Part shown: positions 9,391 through 17,758 of the stretch, in pieces
Layout: each line of letters opens with the position of its first letter
Numbering within the stretch: position 1 is the stretch's first letter
NCBI RefSeq assembly: GCF_023516615.1
Contig: NZ_JAMGBF010000093.1
Location: 1-64,000 of the forward strand
DNA length: 64,000 nt
Direction of reading: 5' to 3'
DNA from: Streptomyces panaciradicis
GTDB taxonomy: Bacteria; Actinomycetota; Actinomycetes; Streptomycetales; Streptomycetaceae
Made by a program: the position numbers and the translations under genes
The notes under the pieces: generated by a model
Seen by the model: the letters and a program-made list of their open reading frames with translations, nothing else
Told to the model about the DNA's origin: nothing
The model's database searches: none

Positions 9391-9594
9391 TTGCTCATCG
9401 CCGCTTGCGGCGTTGCGGCGGTCCGAAACGGCTGGGTGCTTCCCTGGAACCGGCGTCATGTTCGCGCCCCGCGGATCTCTGGCTGGGGTCAGCTGGTGCC
9501 GGCCTTTGCGTTGTGCTGGCAGCTGGTCTTCGGGTTGATCATCGACGGTTTTGGTGCCCGGTCGTCGGGAACGCTGATCGGCGCCGCGATTCTC
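9391..9594 (+). pseudogene. 5' part of a small hypothetical membrane protein, truncated
   Basis: A frame without a convincing start (TTG at 9391 is the only candidate) reads a hydrophobic peptide, RISGWGQLVPAFALCW, then GLIIDGFGARSSGTLIG. It looks like a short conserved Streptomyces-type membrane protein. The same frame runs straight into transposase sequence from about 9595, so the 3' end has been replaced by an IS fragment and the product would be a chimera. Confidence 0.4.
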
Positions 9595-9883
9595 CCCGAC
9601 CGGGTTTCCTTCACCGAGACGCTGCGCTCCGCCCGGCGCAGCGTGACCCTCGCACCGGGCAGCTTTTCCCCCTGAGCTGCTGGTCAGAGCCCTCGTGCTG
9701 CTCCAGTACGACCTGCTCGAATGCCTCCTGCCACTCAGACGGCTGCGCAGCCACCCCCGCGTCGTCAAACGCAAGATGTCCAACTACCGGCTCAAACGGG
9801 CCGAACACCACACCTGGCCCCAGCCCACCCACACCAGCACCCGAGCCATCCGCATCAAACGGCTCCAACCCGCCGACCCGTAA
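9595..9883 (+). mobile_element. IS4-family transposase remnant (3' end, frameshifted)
   Basis: The first part reads PDRVSFTETLRSARRSV, the conserved C-terminal region of IS4-type transposases with the DRVSFT motif. After about 9670 the meaningful frame shifts at a run of C's and continues with ELLVRALVLLQYDLL, then RRLRSHPRVVKRKMSNY, ending at TAA (9881-9883). The RVVKRKMSNY motif is characteristic of the extreme C-terminus in Streptomyces IS4 elements. The rest of the element is absent. Confidence 0.75.
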
Positions 9884-10077
9884 AGCAACGGCATTGGCGC
9901 TAGCCGGCCGAAGAAGTCCGCCCCGGCACTCGCCCACGTCCTGTAGACGCCGCCGCAGGGGAAGCCGGGAGTGATGTCCCAGATGATGTCGGGGTCGATG
10001 ACCTCGGCGACCACGTCCGGAGCCATGTCGGAGTCGTAGAGCCGACGGACGAGAGCGAGGTTCGGGGAGGCGGACAT
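9884..10077 (-). pseudogene. SnoaL-like protein gene, 3'-truncated
   Basis: The ATG at 10075-10077 starts MSASPNLALVRRLYDS, then VIDPDIIWDITPGFP and FFGRL, the first half of a SnoaL-like/NTF2-fold ester-cyclase-type protein (usually about 130 residues). The similarity stops near 9890, exactly where the IS4 remnant begins on the other strand, so the gene has lost its C-terminal half. It lies 46 bp downstream of the wrbA-like pseudogene on the same strand and was probably once in one operon with it. Confidence 0.55.
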
Positions 10078-10123
10078 GATGCTGCTCCCTATTCGGGGAC
10101 GGGCTGCGGGTGTGGTTCTGGGT

Positions 10124-10707
10124 TCAGGCGGCGAGGGCGGCGCGGAAGAACGCGGTCTGCTGTGCGACGCGGGCCCCGAGGCCCTCCGCAGTCGCGATGT
10201 CCGACTTGTGGACCGCTTCCGGGCCGGCATCGACCGGGGTCTGGGCGCCCGCACCGACGAAGTAGCCCAGACGGTTGATGTCGTCCTCGCTGCCCTCGGT
10301 GGAGGACCAGCCCGGCTGCACGCCGAGGCTGACCCGGTGCATGCTGTGCTGGGCGGCCATGGTGAAGAAGTAGCCCAGGGTCGAGGACTTGTCGCCTTTC
10401 TTGGCCCCGGAGTTGGTGAAGCCGGCGGCGATCTTGTCGGCCCAGGTCTGCGTCTACCAGCGCTTGCTGCCGGCCTCGGCGAAGGTGTGGAAGGCCGCGG
10501 AGGCGGTGCCCATGTAGGTGGGGGCACCGAAGGTGATCGCGTCGGCGGTATCCAGTTGCGCCCACTGCTCATCCGTGATCGTGTCCACGGCGATGGAGAT
10601 CACCTCGGCACCGGTCTGTACGGCACCACGGGCCACTGCCTCGGCTATCACGGCGGTGTGGCCGTAACCGGAATGGAAAGCGACGGCGATCGTGGGGCGG
10701 GAGAAGG
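10124..10707 (-). pseudogene. wrbA: WrbA/flavodoxin-type NAD(P)H-quinone oxidoreductase, inactivated
   Basis: The minus strand reads a flavodoxin-like fold: RPTIAVAFHSGYGHTA (FMN phosphate-binding loop), TFGAPTYMGTASAAF, DKIAAGFTNSGAKKGDK and a C-terminus ending FFRAALAA. An in-frame TAG after SKRW (near 10454) splits the protein into halves that otherwise continue in the same frame. The normal start codon is also missing: the frame upstream of the PTIAVAF strand runs into TGA without an ATG or GTG. Intact homologues use FMN and reduce quinones. Both defects together argue for a true pseudogene. Confidence 0.75.
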
Positions 10708-11028
10708 AGCGGCACAGATCAAGCTTTCACCCACTCTGGTACCCCGGCGGACCACCGCTCCTCCTCCCGTGTAAAACGGCCGGCAACGGTCTGTGCCCCC
10801 AAGGCACATAGTTCGACCTGATCATCGCCACCGGCACCGTCCACACCGTGACCACCGCCTGGCTTCGGCAGAGCCGGCCAAGCGCGCAGATCCCGACCAC
10901 CATCGGCGGCTGGTCAACGCCTCCGAACTGGTGCGCCTGACCGTCCACCAGGACGGCACAGCCTCCGGACCCGCCCTCGGCGGCACGTAGCTTGCATGCT
11001 CGCCCGCCCCCACCAAGCACCACCACTA
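10708..11028. other. debris without a recognisable gene
   Basis: This stretch joins the wrbA remnant to the IS3 remnant. A plus-strand frame ending at TAG (10988-10990) reads RLVNASELVRLTVHQDGT, and another reads FDLIIATGTVHTVTT; either could be a shred of a lost gene, but neither can be named. The IS3 similarity stops abruptly at about 11029, next to a CTAG. Confidence 0.35.
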
Positions 11029-11340
11029 GGGTGCCGCGGGAAGCGACGTGAACCTCTCGGATCAGCCCGGTCAGCCAGTCCCGTCGTAGCTGCCGTGGAG
11101 TGGTCTGTGTGCGCTTGTGCTTGTAGTAGTTCCGCCGGGCGACATCAAGGATCCGGCAGCACCTGTTGACCGGTGCCCCGGCATCGACGAGTCGGTCGAT
11201 CACCGGGTAGAGCCTTCTGGGACCGGCTTGTCCTCGCCGAGGAGCTGCGCCGTCTGCCGGACGATCCCCGGCTCGGTTTCCAGCTCATGGATCCGCCGGC
11301 GAGCGGCCCGGAACTGGGCAGACTCGCTCGACGGCGTTCC
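11029..11340 (-). mobile_element. IS3-family element remnant (orfA end plus orfB start)
   Basis: From 11340 to 11200 the minus strand reads the leucine-zipper end of an OrfA: ESAQFRAARRRIHELE, then LLGEDKPVPEG, ending TGA. Overlapping this stop by GTGA, OrfB begins at 11203 with VIDRLVDAGAP, NRCCRILDVARRNYYK and WLTGLIREVHVASRGT. It ends there, before the DDE domain. The order and overlap are those of an IS3-family element. Only about 310 bp survive. Confidence 0.7.
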
Positions 11341-11410
11341 CGGTCGCCGCTACTCGCGGTGATACATCGTCCAATGCCTCGTCCTCGAGGTCGATGACTG
11401 TTCGACTCAT
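11341..11410 (-). pseudogene. VapB-like antitoxin, 5' fragment
   Basis: An ATG at 11408-11410 opens MSRTVIDLEDEALDDV, the conserved N-terminus of VapB/RHH-type antitoxins of actinobacteria (MSRTVIDLDDE pattern). It breaks off after about 22 residues into IS3 OrfA sequence. The cognate toxin gene is not present nearby. Confidence 0.5.
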
Positions 11411-11630
11411 GAATCGCTCCTCGTTGTGCCACGTAGATCCTTTATGTGCCGATATCCCCGTTTCAAGTGGAGTCCGGTCGATGGAAGAGCTCGAGAGTCC
11501 ATCGAACGGTTGAACATGGTCCCGGCTTACGGCTGACGCACAACAGGGCTTCGTCTCGCGAGACTTGCCAGGTCGTCGAGCGTGAGTCGCCGATGAATCG
11601 CAGATCAGACATGAGGAGAGGATTCCCACC

Positions 11631-12773
11631 ATGTCAAGGGACTTCAGCAGGCGTCGACTGCTCGCCGCAGGAGCGGGCGTCGCGTTCGCCGGGGCCGCCG
11701 CCGGGCAGGCATCTGCCGCGCCCGGCGCCAGAAGCGCCGAGGCTTCCCTGTTCGGAGTCCGTGAGGAGCGGCGCTCCTTGGAAGAGCTGTACGAGGCCGC
11801 CGTAGCCGAGGGTGGCAAGCTCGTCCTCTACCAGGGCGGCGACGTCGACAGCCAGGCCGCCGGCGTTCGGGCCGCATGGGCCGCCGCCTTCCCTGAGGTC
11901 GACCTGACCGTCGTCGTCGACTACAGCAAGTACCACGACGTTCGGGTCGACAACCAGCTCGCGACCGGCACCCTGGTCCCCGACGTCGTCCAGTTGCAGA
12001 CCCTCCAGGACTTCACCCGCTGGAAGCGTCAGGGCAAGCTGCTGCCCTACAAGCCGGCCGGCTTCTCCGAGGTGCACAAGGGCTTCAAGGACCCCGACGG
12101 CGCGTGGACGTCGCTGATGGTCATCGCCTTCAGCTTCATGTACGACATTCAGGCCGCCGGCACCCACGCCCCGAAGACCGCCGCCGACCTGGTCGACCTC
12201 CGCTGGAGGAACGCCATCGCGTCCTCCTACCCCAACGACGACGACGCGGTTCTCTACCTCTACAGCCTCTACCAGCGCACCTACGGCTGGGACTGGGTGG
12301 CCGCCTTCGCGGCCCAGCAACCGCAGTTCGCGCGCGGCACCAACACCCCTGGCACCGCGGTCACCGGCGGGCAGAAGACCATCGGCGTCGGTGGCTCCGG
12401 CAGCGCGGTCTCCACCTCGACCACCCTGAAGTGGGTTCTCCCGGACAATACGCCCTTCATGGCCTGGGGCCAGCGGGCTGCGATCCTCAAGCAGGCCGCT
12501 CATCCGGCAGCGGCCAAGCTCTACATGAACTGGCAACTGTCCGAGGCTCGCCAGAAAGCGGCCTTCAACGGCTGGTCGGTCCGCGAGGACATCACTCCGA
12601 ACGCGAGCCTCAAGCCCGTCTGGGAATTCCCGAACGCTCACGTCGACGACTTCCCGAAGTTCATGGAGGACCGGGCCGAAGTCGAGCGGCTGAAGCAGAC
12701 CTTCTCCCTGTACTTCGGTGAGGTCAAGGGCGACCCGTCGCCGGGGTGGTTGGGCCTGCACCCGGGGCGGTGA
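11631..12773 (+). CDS. Tat-exported extracellular solute-binding protein
   Basis: This 380-residue protein begins with a twin-arginine signal, SRRRLLAAGAG (residues 6-16), followed by an Ala-rich h-region and ASA cleavage site near 30. The mature part resembles type 2 periplasmic binding proteins of the AfuA/PotD class: GKLVLYQGGDVDSQ at the first beta strand, DVVQLQTLQDF, WRNAIASSYPNDDDA and, late, SVREDITPNASL. It should bind a small solute or metal complex outside the membrane. No ABC permease or ATPase is nearby. A complete two-component system starts 93 bp downstream on the same strand, so it may serve sensing rather than transport. Substrate unknown. Confidence 0.8.
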   Translation: MSRDFSRRRLLAAGAGVAFAGAAAGQASAAPGARSAEASLFGVREERRSLEELYEAAVAEGGKLVLYQGGDVDSQAAGVRAAWAAAFPEVDLTVVVDYSKYHDVRVDNQLATGTLVPDVVQLQTLQDFTRWKRQGKLLPYKPAGFSEVHKGFKDPDGAWTSLMVIAFSFMYDIQAAGTHAPKTAADLVDLRWRNAIASSYPNDDDAVLYLYSLYQRTYGWDWVAAFAAQQPQFARGTNTPGTAVTGGQKTIGVGGSGSAVSTSTTLKWVLPDNTPFMAWGQRAAILKQAAHPAAAKLYMNWQLSEARQKAAFNGWSVREDITPNASLKPVWEFPNAHVDDFPKFMEDRAEVERLKQTFSLYFGEVKGDPSPGWLGLHPGR

Positions 12774-12866
12774 CCACGTGGCGGGTGGTTTACCGGGGGC
12801 ACACAGGCTCGTCCTACACTCGTGGCACCGTTGTCGACTGCGTTCGGCCCGCCGCAGGGAGCTCGT

Positions 12867-14060
12867 GTGTCCCCTTCCCATCCCGTCGCTCAGCGACGGC
12901 CGTTTCCGACCGTGCGACACTTCGCGCACTTGGTTTTCCTGCTTCCGGTCGCGGCCACTCTGGTGCGGCTCGTCGAGCTGAACAGCGAGTTGTGCTGGAA
13001 GGTCGCACCAGCTACCGCCGCCCTCGGCCTGCTCTACATGGCCGGGCCGGCCCGCTGGGACCGTTTCGGCGCCGCAGGACGGCCGGTCTGGCTGTGGACG
13101 CTGGTACTTCTGTGGGCCTGGACCTCATGGGAGATCCCGGTACCACTGGCCTTCGCCTACACATGGCTCGCTGTTCCGCTGGCGGTGCTGGCCCTGCGGA
13201 TGCCCGGGCGCGGGGTGACGGTCGCGACGGTAAGCGCGATCACGGCGGGGCTCCTCGCCTCGCTGGTACGGATCGGCGGCGTCGACGCCGATGTGTTGGG
13301 GCCCCCGCTCGCCGCCCTTGGCGCCACGGTCGTCCTCTATCGTTCCCAGCAACGTCTGACCAGCCAACTGGAGTCCACGCGCATCGAGTTGGCGGACCGT
13401 CAGCATGAGGCCGGACGGCTCGCCGAGCGGGCGCGAATCGCCCGGGACCTGCACGACACCCTCGCTCAGGAACTCGCGGGCAACTGCATGCTCCTTCAGG
13501 CCGCCGAACGGGACTGGCAACGCAACCCGGACGCCGCCCTGCGCCAGGTGCGTGCGGTCTCCCAGGCCCTCGGCGCGCACCTGGAGGAGACCCGGAGCAT
13601 CATCGGTGACCTCACACCGCCCGCCCTGGAGCGGGACGACCTGGAAACCGCCCTGCGCGGGCTGTGCACCCGCCTGCAGTCCGCCACCACCGCACCGCGC
13701 GTCACCTTTCGCGCGGAAGGAACACCACACCCCCTCCCCACCGGACCTGCCGTGACGCTGCTGCGCGTGGCTCAGGGCCTCCTCGCCAACGCCCGCGAGC
13801 ACGCCCGGGCGACCCACGTCCATGTCACCCTCACCCACGGGGACGGCTGGGCGGCTGTCGAAGTCCGTGACAACGGGCGGGGATTCGACCAACGGATTGC
13901 TCAACCCGTAAGCCCGAACCGCGGGTTCGGACTGGCCGCAGCCAGGGAACGCCTGAGCCCCCTCGGCGGCACGCTCACCGTCGACAGCGCCCCGGGCCAC
14001 GGCACCCGCGTCCAGGCCAAATTGCCGGTGGCCGACCGCGACCTGGTCGGCACGTCGTGA
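12867..14060 (+). CDS. NarL-type sensor histidine kinase
   Basis: This kinase has 397 residues starting at the GTG at 12867, chosen for the AGGGAG ribosome-binding site at 12856-12861; a GTG at 12822 is an alternative. Four to six TM helices occupy residues about 20-160, without a large external loop. The HisKA_3 H-box ARIARDLHDTLAQ has His near residue 196, followed by a conserved SIIGDLTPPALE segment. The HATPase domain has LLANAREHA, DNGRGF and GFGLAAARERL. Its stop overlaps the start of the regulator gene. The neighbouring Tat-exported binding protein may deliver the signal. Confidence 0.9.
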   Translation: MSPSHPVAQRRPFPTVRHFAHLVFLLPVAATLVRLVELNSELCWKVAPATAALGLLYMAGPARWDRFGAAGRPVWLWTLVLLWAWTSWEIPVPLAFAYTWLAVPLAVLALRMPGRGVTVATVSAITAGLLASLVRIGGVDADVLGPPLAALGATVVLYRSQQRLTSQLESTRIELADRQHEAGRLAERARIARDLHDTLAQELAGNCMLLQAAERDWQRNPDAALRQVRAVSQALGAHLEETRSIIGDLTPPALERDDLETALRGLCTRLQSATTAPRVTFRAEGTPHPLPTGPAVTLLRVAQGLLANAREHARATHVHVTLTHGDGWAAVEVRDNGRGFDQRIAQPVSPNRGFGLAAARERLSPLGGTLTVDSAPGHGTRVQAKLPVADRDLVGTS

Positions 14061-14719
14061 GCGAGAAGACGCTGCGGGTGCTGATCGTCGACGACCACAG
14101 GGTTGTGCGTGCCGGTCTGCGTGCTCTTTTGGAGGGCGAGCCAGGCCTCGATGTGGTAGCCGAGACAGGCGATGGCAGGGAGGCCGTACGGCTGGCCCAG
14201 CGACTGCGGCCCGACGTGGTGCTCATGGACCTGCGGCTGTCGGACGGCGCAACGTCGGACGACGGCTTCAGCGGGATCGAGGCCACACGCCGTATCACCG
14301 CCGCCGCACCGGACGTGCATGTCGTCGTGCTGACCAGCTACAGCGGCCGTGGCGATGTCGTCCGCGCCGTCGAGGCAGGCGCCCGGGGCTACATCCTCAA
14401 GGCCGGCCCGCCCGAGGAGTTGTTCCGTGCCGTGCGCGCCGCAGCGGCCGGCGGCATGGGCTTGGCCCCCGAGGCGGCGGCTCGACTCGTGGGTCGGCCC
14501 GCCGAAGCGGGGCCCGTGTTCACCGATCGTGAGTCCGAGGTCGTTCGACTGCTCGCCGAGGGGCTCAGCAATCGGGCCATCGCCTCGGCCCTGTTCGTCA
14601 CGGAAGCCACGGTCAAGACCCACCTGGTCAGGATCTATCGCAAGCTCGGCACCGAGAACCGGGCCGGCACGGTCAGTGAGGCCGTGCGGCGCGGCCTGCT
14701 CGAACTGGATGTGGGCTAA
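14057..14719 (+). CDS. NarL/FixJ-family response regulator
   Basis: This 220-residue protein starts at a GTG overlapping the kinase stop (GTGA). The receiver has VDDH at 11-14, phospho-Asp near residue 58 (VVLMDLRL) and the loop insertion with DDGFSGIEATRR typical of this class. The LuxR-type HTH lies in about 153-208: FTDRESEVVRLLAEG, SNRAIASALFVTEATVKTHLVRIYRKLG. It is the partner of the preceding kinase, and a hairpin terminator follows. Confidence 0.92.
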   Translation: MSEKTLRVLIVDDHRVVRAGLRALLEGEPGLDVVAETGDGREAVRLAQRLRPDVVLMDLRLSDGATSDDGFSGIEATRRITAAAPDVHVVVLTSYSGRGDVVRAVEAGARGYILKAGPPEELFRAVRAAAAGGMGLAPEAAARLVGRPAEAGPVFTDRESEVVRLLAEGLSNRAIASALFVTEATVKTHLVRIYRKLGTENRAGTVSEAVRRGLLELDVG

Positions 14720-14756
14720 CCGTTCGGGATGCCGCGTGTCCGACCTTTGCATGCCA

Positions 14757-14792
14757 GAAGGGGTACCGCTCTCGTGAGAGGCACCCCTTCGG
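14757..14792 (+). terminator. hairpin terminator after the two-component operon
   Basis: GAAGGGGT pairs with ACCCCTTC around an inner stem CTCTC/GAGAG, 38 bp after the regulator stop. It has no long U-run, as is usual in Streptomyces. Confidence 0.7.
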
Positions 14793-15086
14793 CTTGATTC
14801 CCGGCTCGCGCCGGTCCTCCGTCGCCGTGCTGATCAGCGCATGCAGAAGCGTGAGCAACTCGCCGGCCTCTCGGACGACGACTGTCAGGTCCTGGTCCGC
14901 GGTTGTCCAGCACTCCGCGCAGACAGCCGAGGAAGGCGCCCAGGTGTTTCCTCACACCTGCCGGCCGAACGACGGCACGCGGCGGGCCTTTCGCCGAGGG
15001 CTTTCGATTGGTGCGTACTTCGGGTGAGCCGCAGGAGCACGCGGGGGACGGTTCCGCGGGACGAGACCTCCTGGCGTTCTTAGAAC
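14793..15086. other. no recognisable gene
   Basis: A minus-strand frame at about 14800-14920 reads DLTVVVREAGELLTLLHAL and looks coding, but it lacks start, family match and continuation, so it may be another remnant. A small inverted repeat CAGGTGT/ACACCTG sits at 14941-14960. Confidence 0.35.
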
Positions 15087-15344
15087 TCAGTGCCTCCCGG
15101 TCTCCGGGCTGCCCCTTCCGACGTGCTTGTCAATCAGTGCGGTTGCCTTCTCGCGTTGGCGGACGCTGATCTCGGCGGCATACTCCTCCCAGCCGAAGAC
15201 GCACGAGGAGATGAGTCCATGGAATCCGACCGAGGCCAGTGCGGCGAACACCTCGTCGAAGTCGATTTCACCGCGGCCCATTTCGGTGGTGCACGCTTTC
15301 AGCCACGTGCGGAGTTCGGCGCCTGAGGTGGAGGTCAGTGACAC
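15087..15344 (-). pseudogene. sugar-phosphate isomerase/epimerase (TIM barrel), 3' fragment
   Basis: The frame reads GEIDFDEVFAALASVGFHG, SSCVFGWEEYAAE and TALIDKH. This is the last beta/alpha unit of xylose-isomerase-like TIM-barrel proteins (IolE/IolI type, usually 270-300 residues), including the conserved late V(F)GWEE segment. Upstream of about 15340 the similarity ends. Only the C-terminal 80 residues remain. Confidence 0.55.
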
Positions 15345-15437
15345 CTTGATGACCGGCGATGCGTCTGCCTCACCGCCGAGGAGCCAGCATCGGCGAAGGC
15401 CGGATGAGCACCGGCCGGCACGAGCCCCGGCGCCCGG

Positions 15438-16244
15438 TCAGAACGCCGTGTGCGCGAACCAACGGTCAAGGAGCCCGGTGTCCCCCGATACCTCGAAGAC
15501 CGGCTCCCGGTGGGACCGGCGACCGTAGAGCAGCAGCAGGAGGTCCGCGGCCGGCGCCCGGACGGCCGCGCAGTCCGCCGCCGCGGGGCCGCTTCCGCCG
15601 CCCGGCACCGGCCGGAAGCCGTCGGGTTCCAGCCGTACCCGCCACTCCTCGACGACCGCGCCCCTGGCGTCCGTGCACCCGAACGCGAGGACCTCGCCGT
15701 CGCCGCGCAGTTCGGTCACCCCAGGTGCGAAGAGCCCCGCGTACGGCAGGTTCATCAGGAACTCGTCGACGCCGTCCGCGGCCAGCTCCGGGTCGACATC
15801 GGCGTCGCGGCCGACAGCATGCTCCGCGTCCACCCGGTGCACCAGCGTCTCGAACAGCATCCTCCGGGCCCAGAACCGCGCGTGCGGGTCGGCGCCCCAG
15901 GTCCACATCGCCGCGCCGGGATCGGCGTCCCGCAGCACGGCCGCCACCGCGGGCACGCCCGCCGTAAGCCAGTCGGCGTAGTCCCGCACGTCCTCGGGGA
16001 GATCCAGCTCGACATCCCGGTCGCGGGGAACCTCCTGCACCCGCCGGGACAGCAGGACGCAGAACCAGCGCTGCAGCGCTCCCACGTGCCGGGTGAGATC
16101 GGCCAGGGTCCAGCCGGGGCAGGACGGCACAGCGCCGGCCTGGTCGGCGTCCCGGACCGCGTCGGCGAACCGATGGGTCTCGCGCCCGATCGCCTCACGG
16201 TAGGTGTCGTACGGCAGGGGGTGTCCTGCCTGATTCGTCGTCAT
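15438..16244 (-). CDS. maleylpyruvate isomerase N-terminal domain (DinB-like) protein
   Basis: This protein has 268 residues starting MTTNQAGH (ATG at 16242-16244). The N-terminal four-helix DinB-like domain shows PSCPGWTLADLTRHVG with the first metal-ligand His, and the later WARRMLFETLVHRVDAEHA with two more His, the usual mycothiol-dependent metalloenzyme triad. The C-terminal part, about 185-268, is an SCP2-like beta domain of the MDMPI_C type. Family members include mycothiol-dependent maleylpyruvate isomerase; most actinobacterial copies have no known substrate. It lies alone between remnants but is itself intact. Confidence 0.8.
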   Translation of the reverse strand: MTTNQAGHPLPYDTYREAIGRETHRFADAVRDADQAGAVPSCPGWTLADLTRHVGALQRWFCVLLSRRVQEVPRDRDVELDLPEDVRDYADWLTAGVPAVAAVLRDADPGAAMWTWGADPHARFWARRMLFETLVHRVDAEHAVGRDADVDPELAADGVDEFLMNLPYAGLFAPGVTELRGDGEVLAFGCTDARGAVVEEWRVRLEPDGFRPVPGGGSGPAAADCAAVRAPAADLLLLLYGRRSHREPVFEVSGDTGLLDRWFAHTAF

Positions 16245-16329
16245 CTGCAGCCGCCGTTCTGTGCTGTGCACTCGATTCAGCGATCAGTGTGGCGGCTGGA
16301 GCGCACTCGAAGGTGAATCGGCCCCGGGG

Positions 16330-16605
16330 GGCAGTGGGCGGCCCCAGATCGCGCTGAAGATCGACACCAAGGCGCACCCACCGAAGATCCAGCTCATCCG
16401 CGGCCGTGCCGAGCCCGACGTCGTCGACGACATCCCGGAGGAGTACCCGCAGAGGAACGGCAGCTACGAGATGGCCCCGGGCGAACGCGTCGAGTGGGCG
16501 GCGGAACTGCGCTCCCTCTCGTACGGCCTGGTCCGCCTCGTCGTCACTCCGACCTGGGGTGCAGCTCATCAACTTCGAGACCACCCTCCCCACCGCGGTC
16601 GAGCC
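16330..16605 (+). pseudogene. pyridoxamine 5'-phosphate oxidase-like protein, fragment
   Basis: A startless frame reads PQIALKIDTKAHPPKIQL, RGRAEPDVVDDIPEEY, LSYGLVRLVVTPTW. It continues after a frameshift near 16556 with LINFETTLPTAVE. This is the C-terminal half of a PPOX-class split-barrel flavoprotein of the type that ends in VKLIDFETTLP. N-terminal strands and the start are missing. Confidence 0.55.
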
Positions 16606-16630
16606 GCACACTCCGTACTGCGATGCCGGT

Positions 16631-17100
16631 TCAAGCTGCGATCTCGAATTCGGGTTGGGGCACAGGGCCGAGCAGCATGCCTACGTCCAGGACGAATTCC
16701 GAGCCGGTAGCGAAAAATGCGTCCTGGGAGGTGATGAAGAGTAACCGGCGGGTGATGTCAGAGGGGTCGGCGAGCCGGGGATAGCGAAGGGATCGGGCGA
16801 GTGGAAGTCGGCGATGGGCGGCTGGCCTGCGACGGTGGGGTGGTTGATCAGCGGAGTGGAGACGACGCCGGGGTGGCTGGATGACCCGCATGTTGTCCCG
16901 CCCCAGCTCCAGCGCGGCCGTCCTGGTCGGCCCGCGCACGGGCCATTTGCCGGCGATGCAGGGGGCGTAGAAGGCCGTGCCGACGTGGGCCAGGTGCTTG
17001 TTTCCTCCTCGGGGCGGCTGTTCGCTGCGGATCGAGGCGCCCGAGTTCCGAATGGCCGGGGCTAGGCCGCCATGGCCGACGGTTGGGAAGGTGATGCCGT
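16631..17100 (-). pseudogene. short-chain dehydrogenase/reductase, decayed
   Basis: The last 50 residues read RLADPSDITRRLLFITSQ, then FFATGSEFVLDVGMLLGP, ending EIAA with stop at 16631. This is the classic SDR C-terminus (usually ATGSEFVVDGG). Further upstream, other frames give STPLINHPTVAGQ and AGKWPVRGPTRTAALELG, the region after the catalytic Tyr-x3-Lys. The expected Tyr-x3-Lys is not intact, and at least two frameshifts interrupt the gene. It no longer encodes a working enzyme. Confidence 0.55.
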
Positions 17101-17112
17101 CGCCGACCTCGA

Positions 17113-17532
17113 TCATGATGCGGTCTCTGCGAGGCGGCGCTTCCACCAGGGATCTGTGAGCGGTGAGAAGGGATCTGGCAGCGTCCGTGACAAGAAGCGG
17201 TCGTCCAGGGGAGCAACCGCTCCGAGAAGTTCACGGCGTGCCTTGCGAGTCATAGTCGAGGCCACGTCCTGGAGCAGGGTTCGCGCGTGCATATCCCGCC
17301 AGAGGGTGGTTCCCAGACCGTGGTTGGGGCCGTGGTCGGGCCATGGACGAAGCGCCAGGCCCCACGTATTGAAGGCGTGGGCGACGTGACCGGGAGGCAA
17401 TCGGTACTGAACTTCGAACTGTGCGATCTGCCGGTTCGTCGCAGTAGACAGACCAGGGATGACCTGCCGACTTCTGGCGCTCCTGCGAGGGGGTTGCGCG
17501 GTTCTGATCTCGCCCGGTGACCGGCGAGGCAT
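17113..17532 (-). CDS. conserved-looking hypothetical protein
   Basis: This is a 139-residue basic protein starting MPRRSPGEIRT. From residue 35 on it has a regular, Trp-rich sequence (AFNTWGLALRPWPDHG, LLQDVASTMTRKARRELL, DPFSPLTDPWWKRRL) with good codon bias. No signal peptide or TM helix is visible. I do not recognise a named domain. The first 30 residues are low in complexity, so the true start could lie further in or the 5' end could be altered. It overlaps nothing intact and lies inside the debris region, so it may be a surviving passenger. Confidence 0.5.
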   Translation of the reverse strand: MPRRSPGEIRTAQPPRRSARSRQVIPGLSTATNRQIAQFEVQYRLPPGHVAHAFNTWGLALRPWPDHGPNHGLGTTLWRDMHARTLLQDVASTMTRKARRELLGAVAPLDDRFLSRTLPDPFSPLTDPWWKRRLAETAS

Positions 17533-17758
17533 GGGCACTTCCTGATGCGTGGACGAGTGACCGTGCAACGGTAGATGGCGTTGGTTTGGACAGCAAGCGG
17601 TCAGCCGGCTGGTTGGTGTTCGGATGCGGGCGCGGGTGGTGGGGAAGACGGTAGGAGTCGGCCTCAGGCTCAATAATGTTGCCGCCGAAGCTCGCGGCTG
17701 CCGGTATCGGACTGCGTGGCGATGGCGGGCATCGTCTACGAACTGTTGTGGGCTGCTC

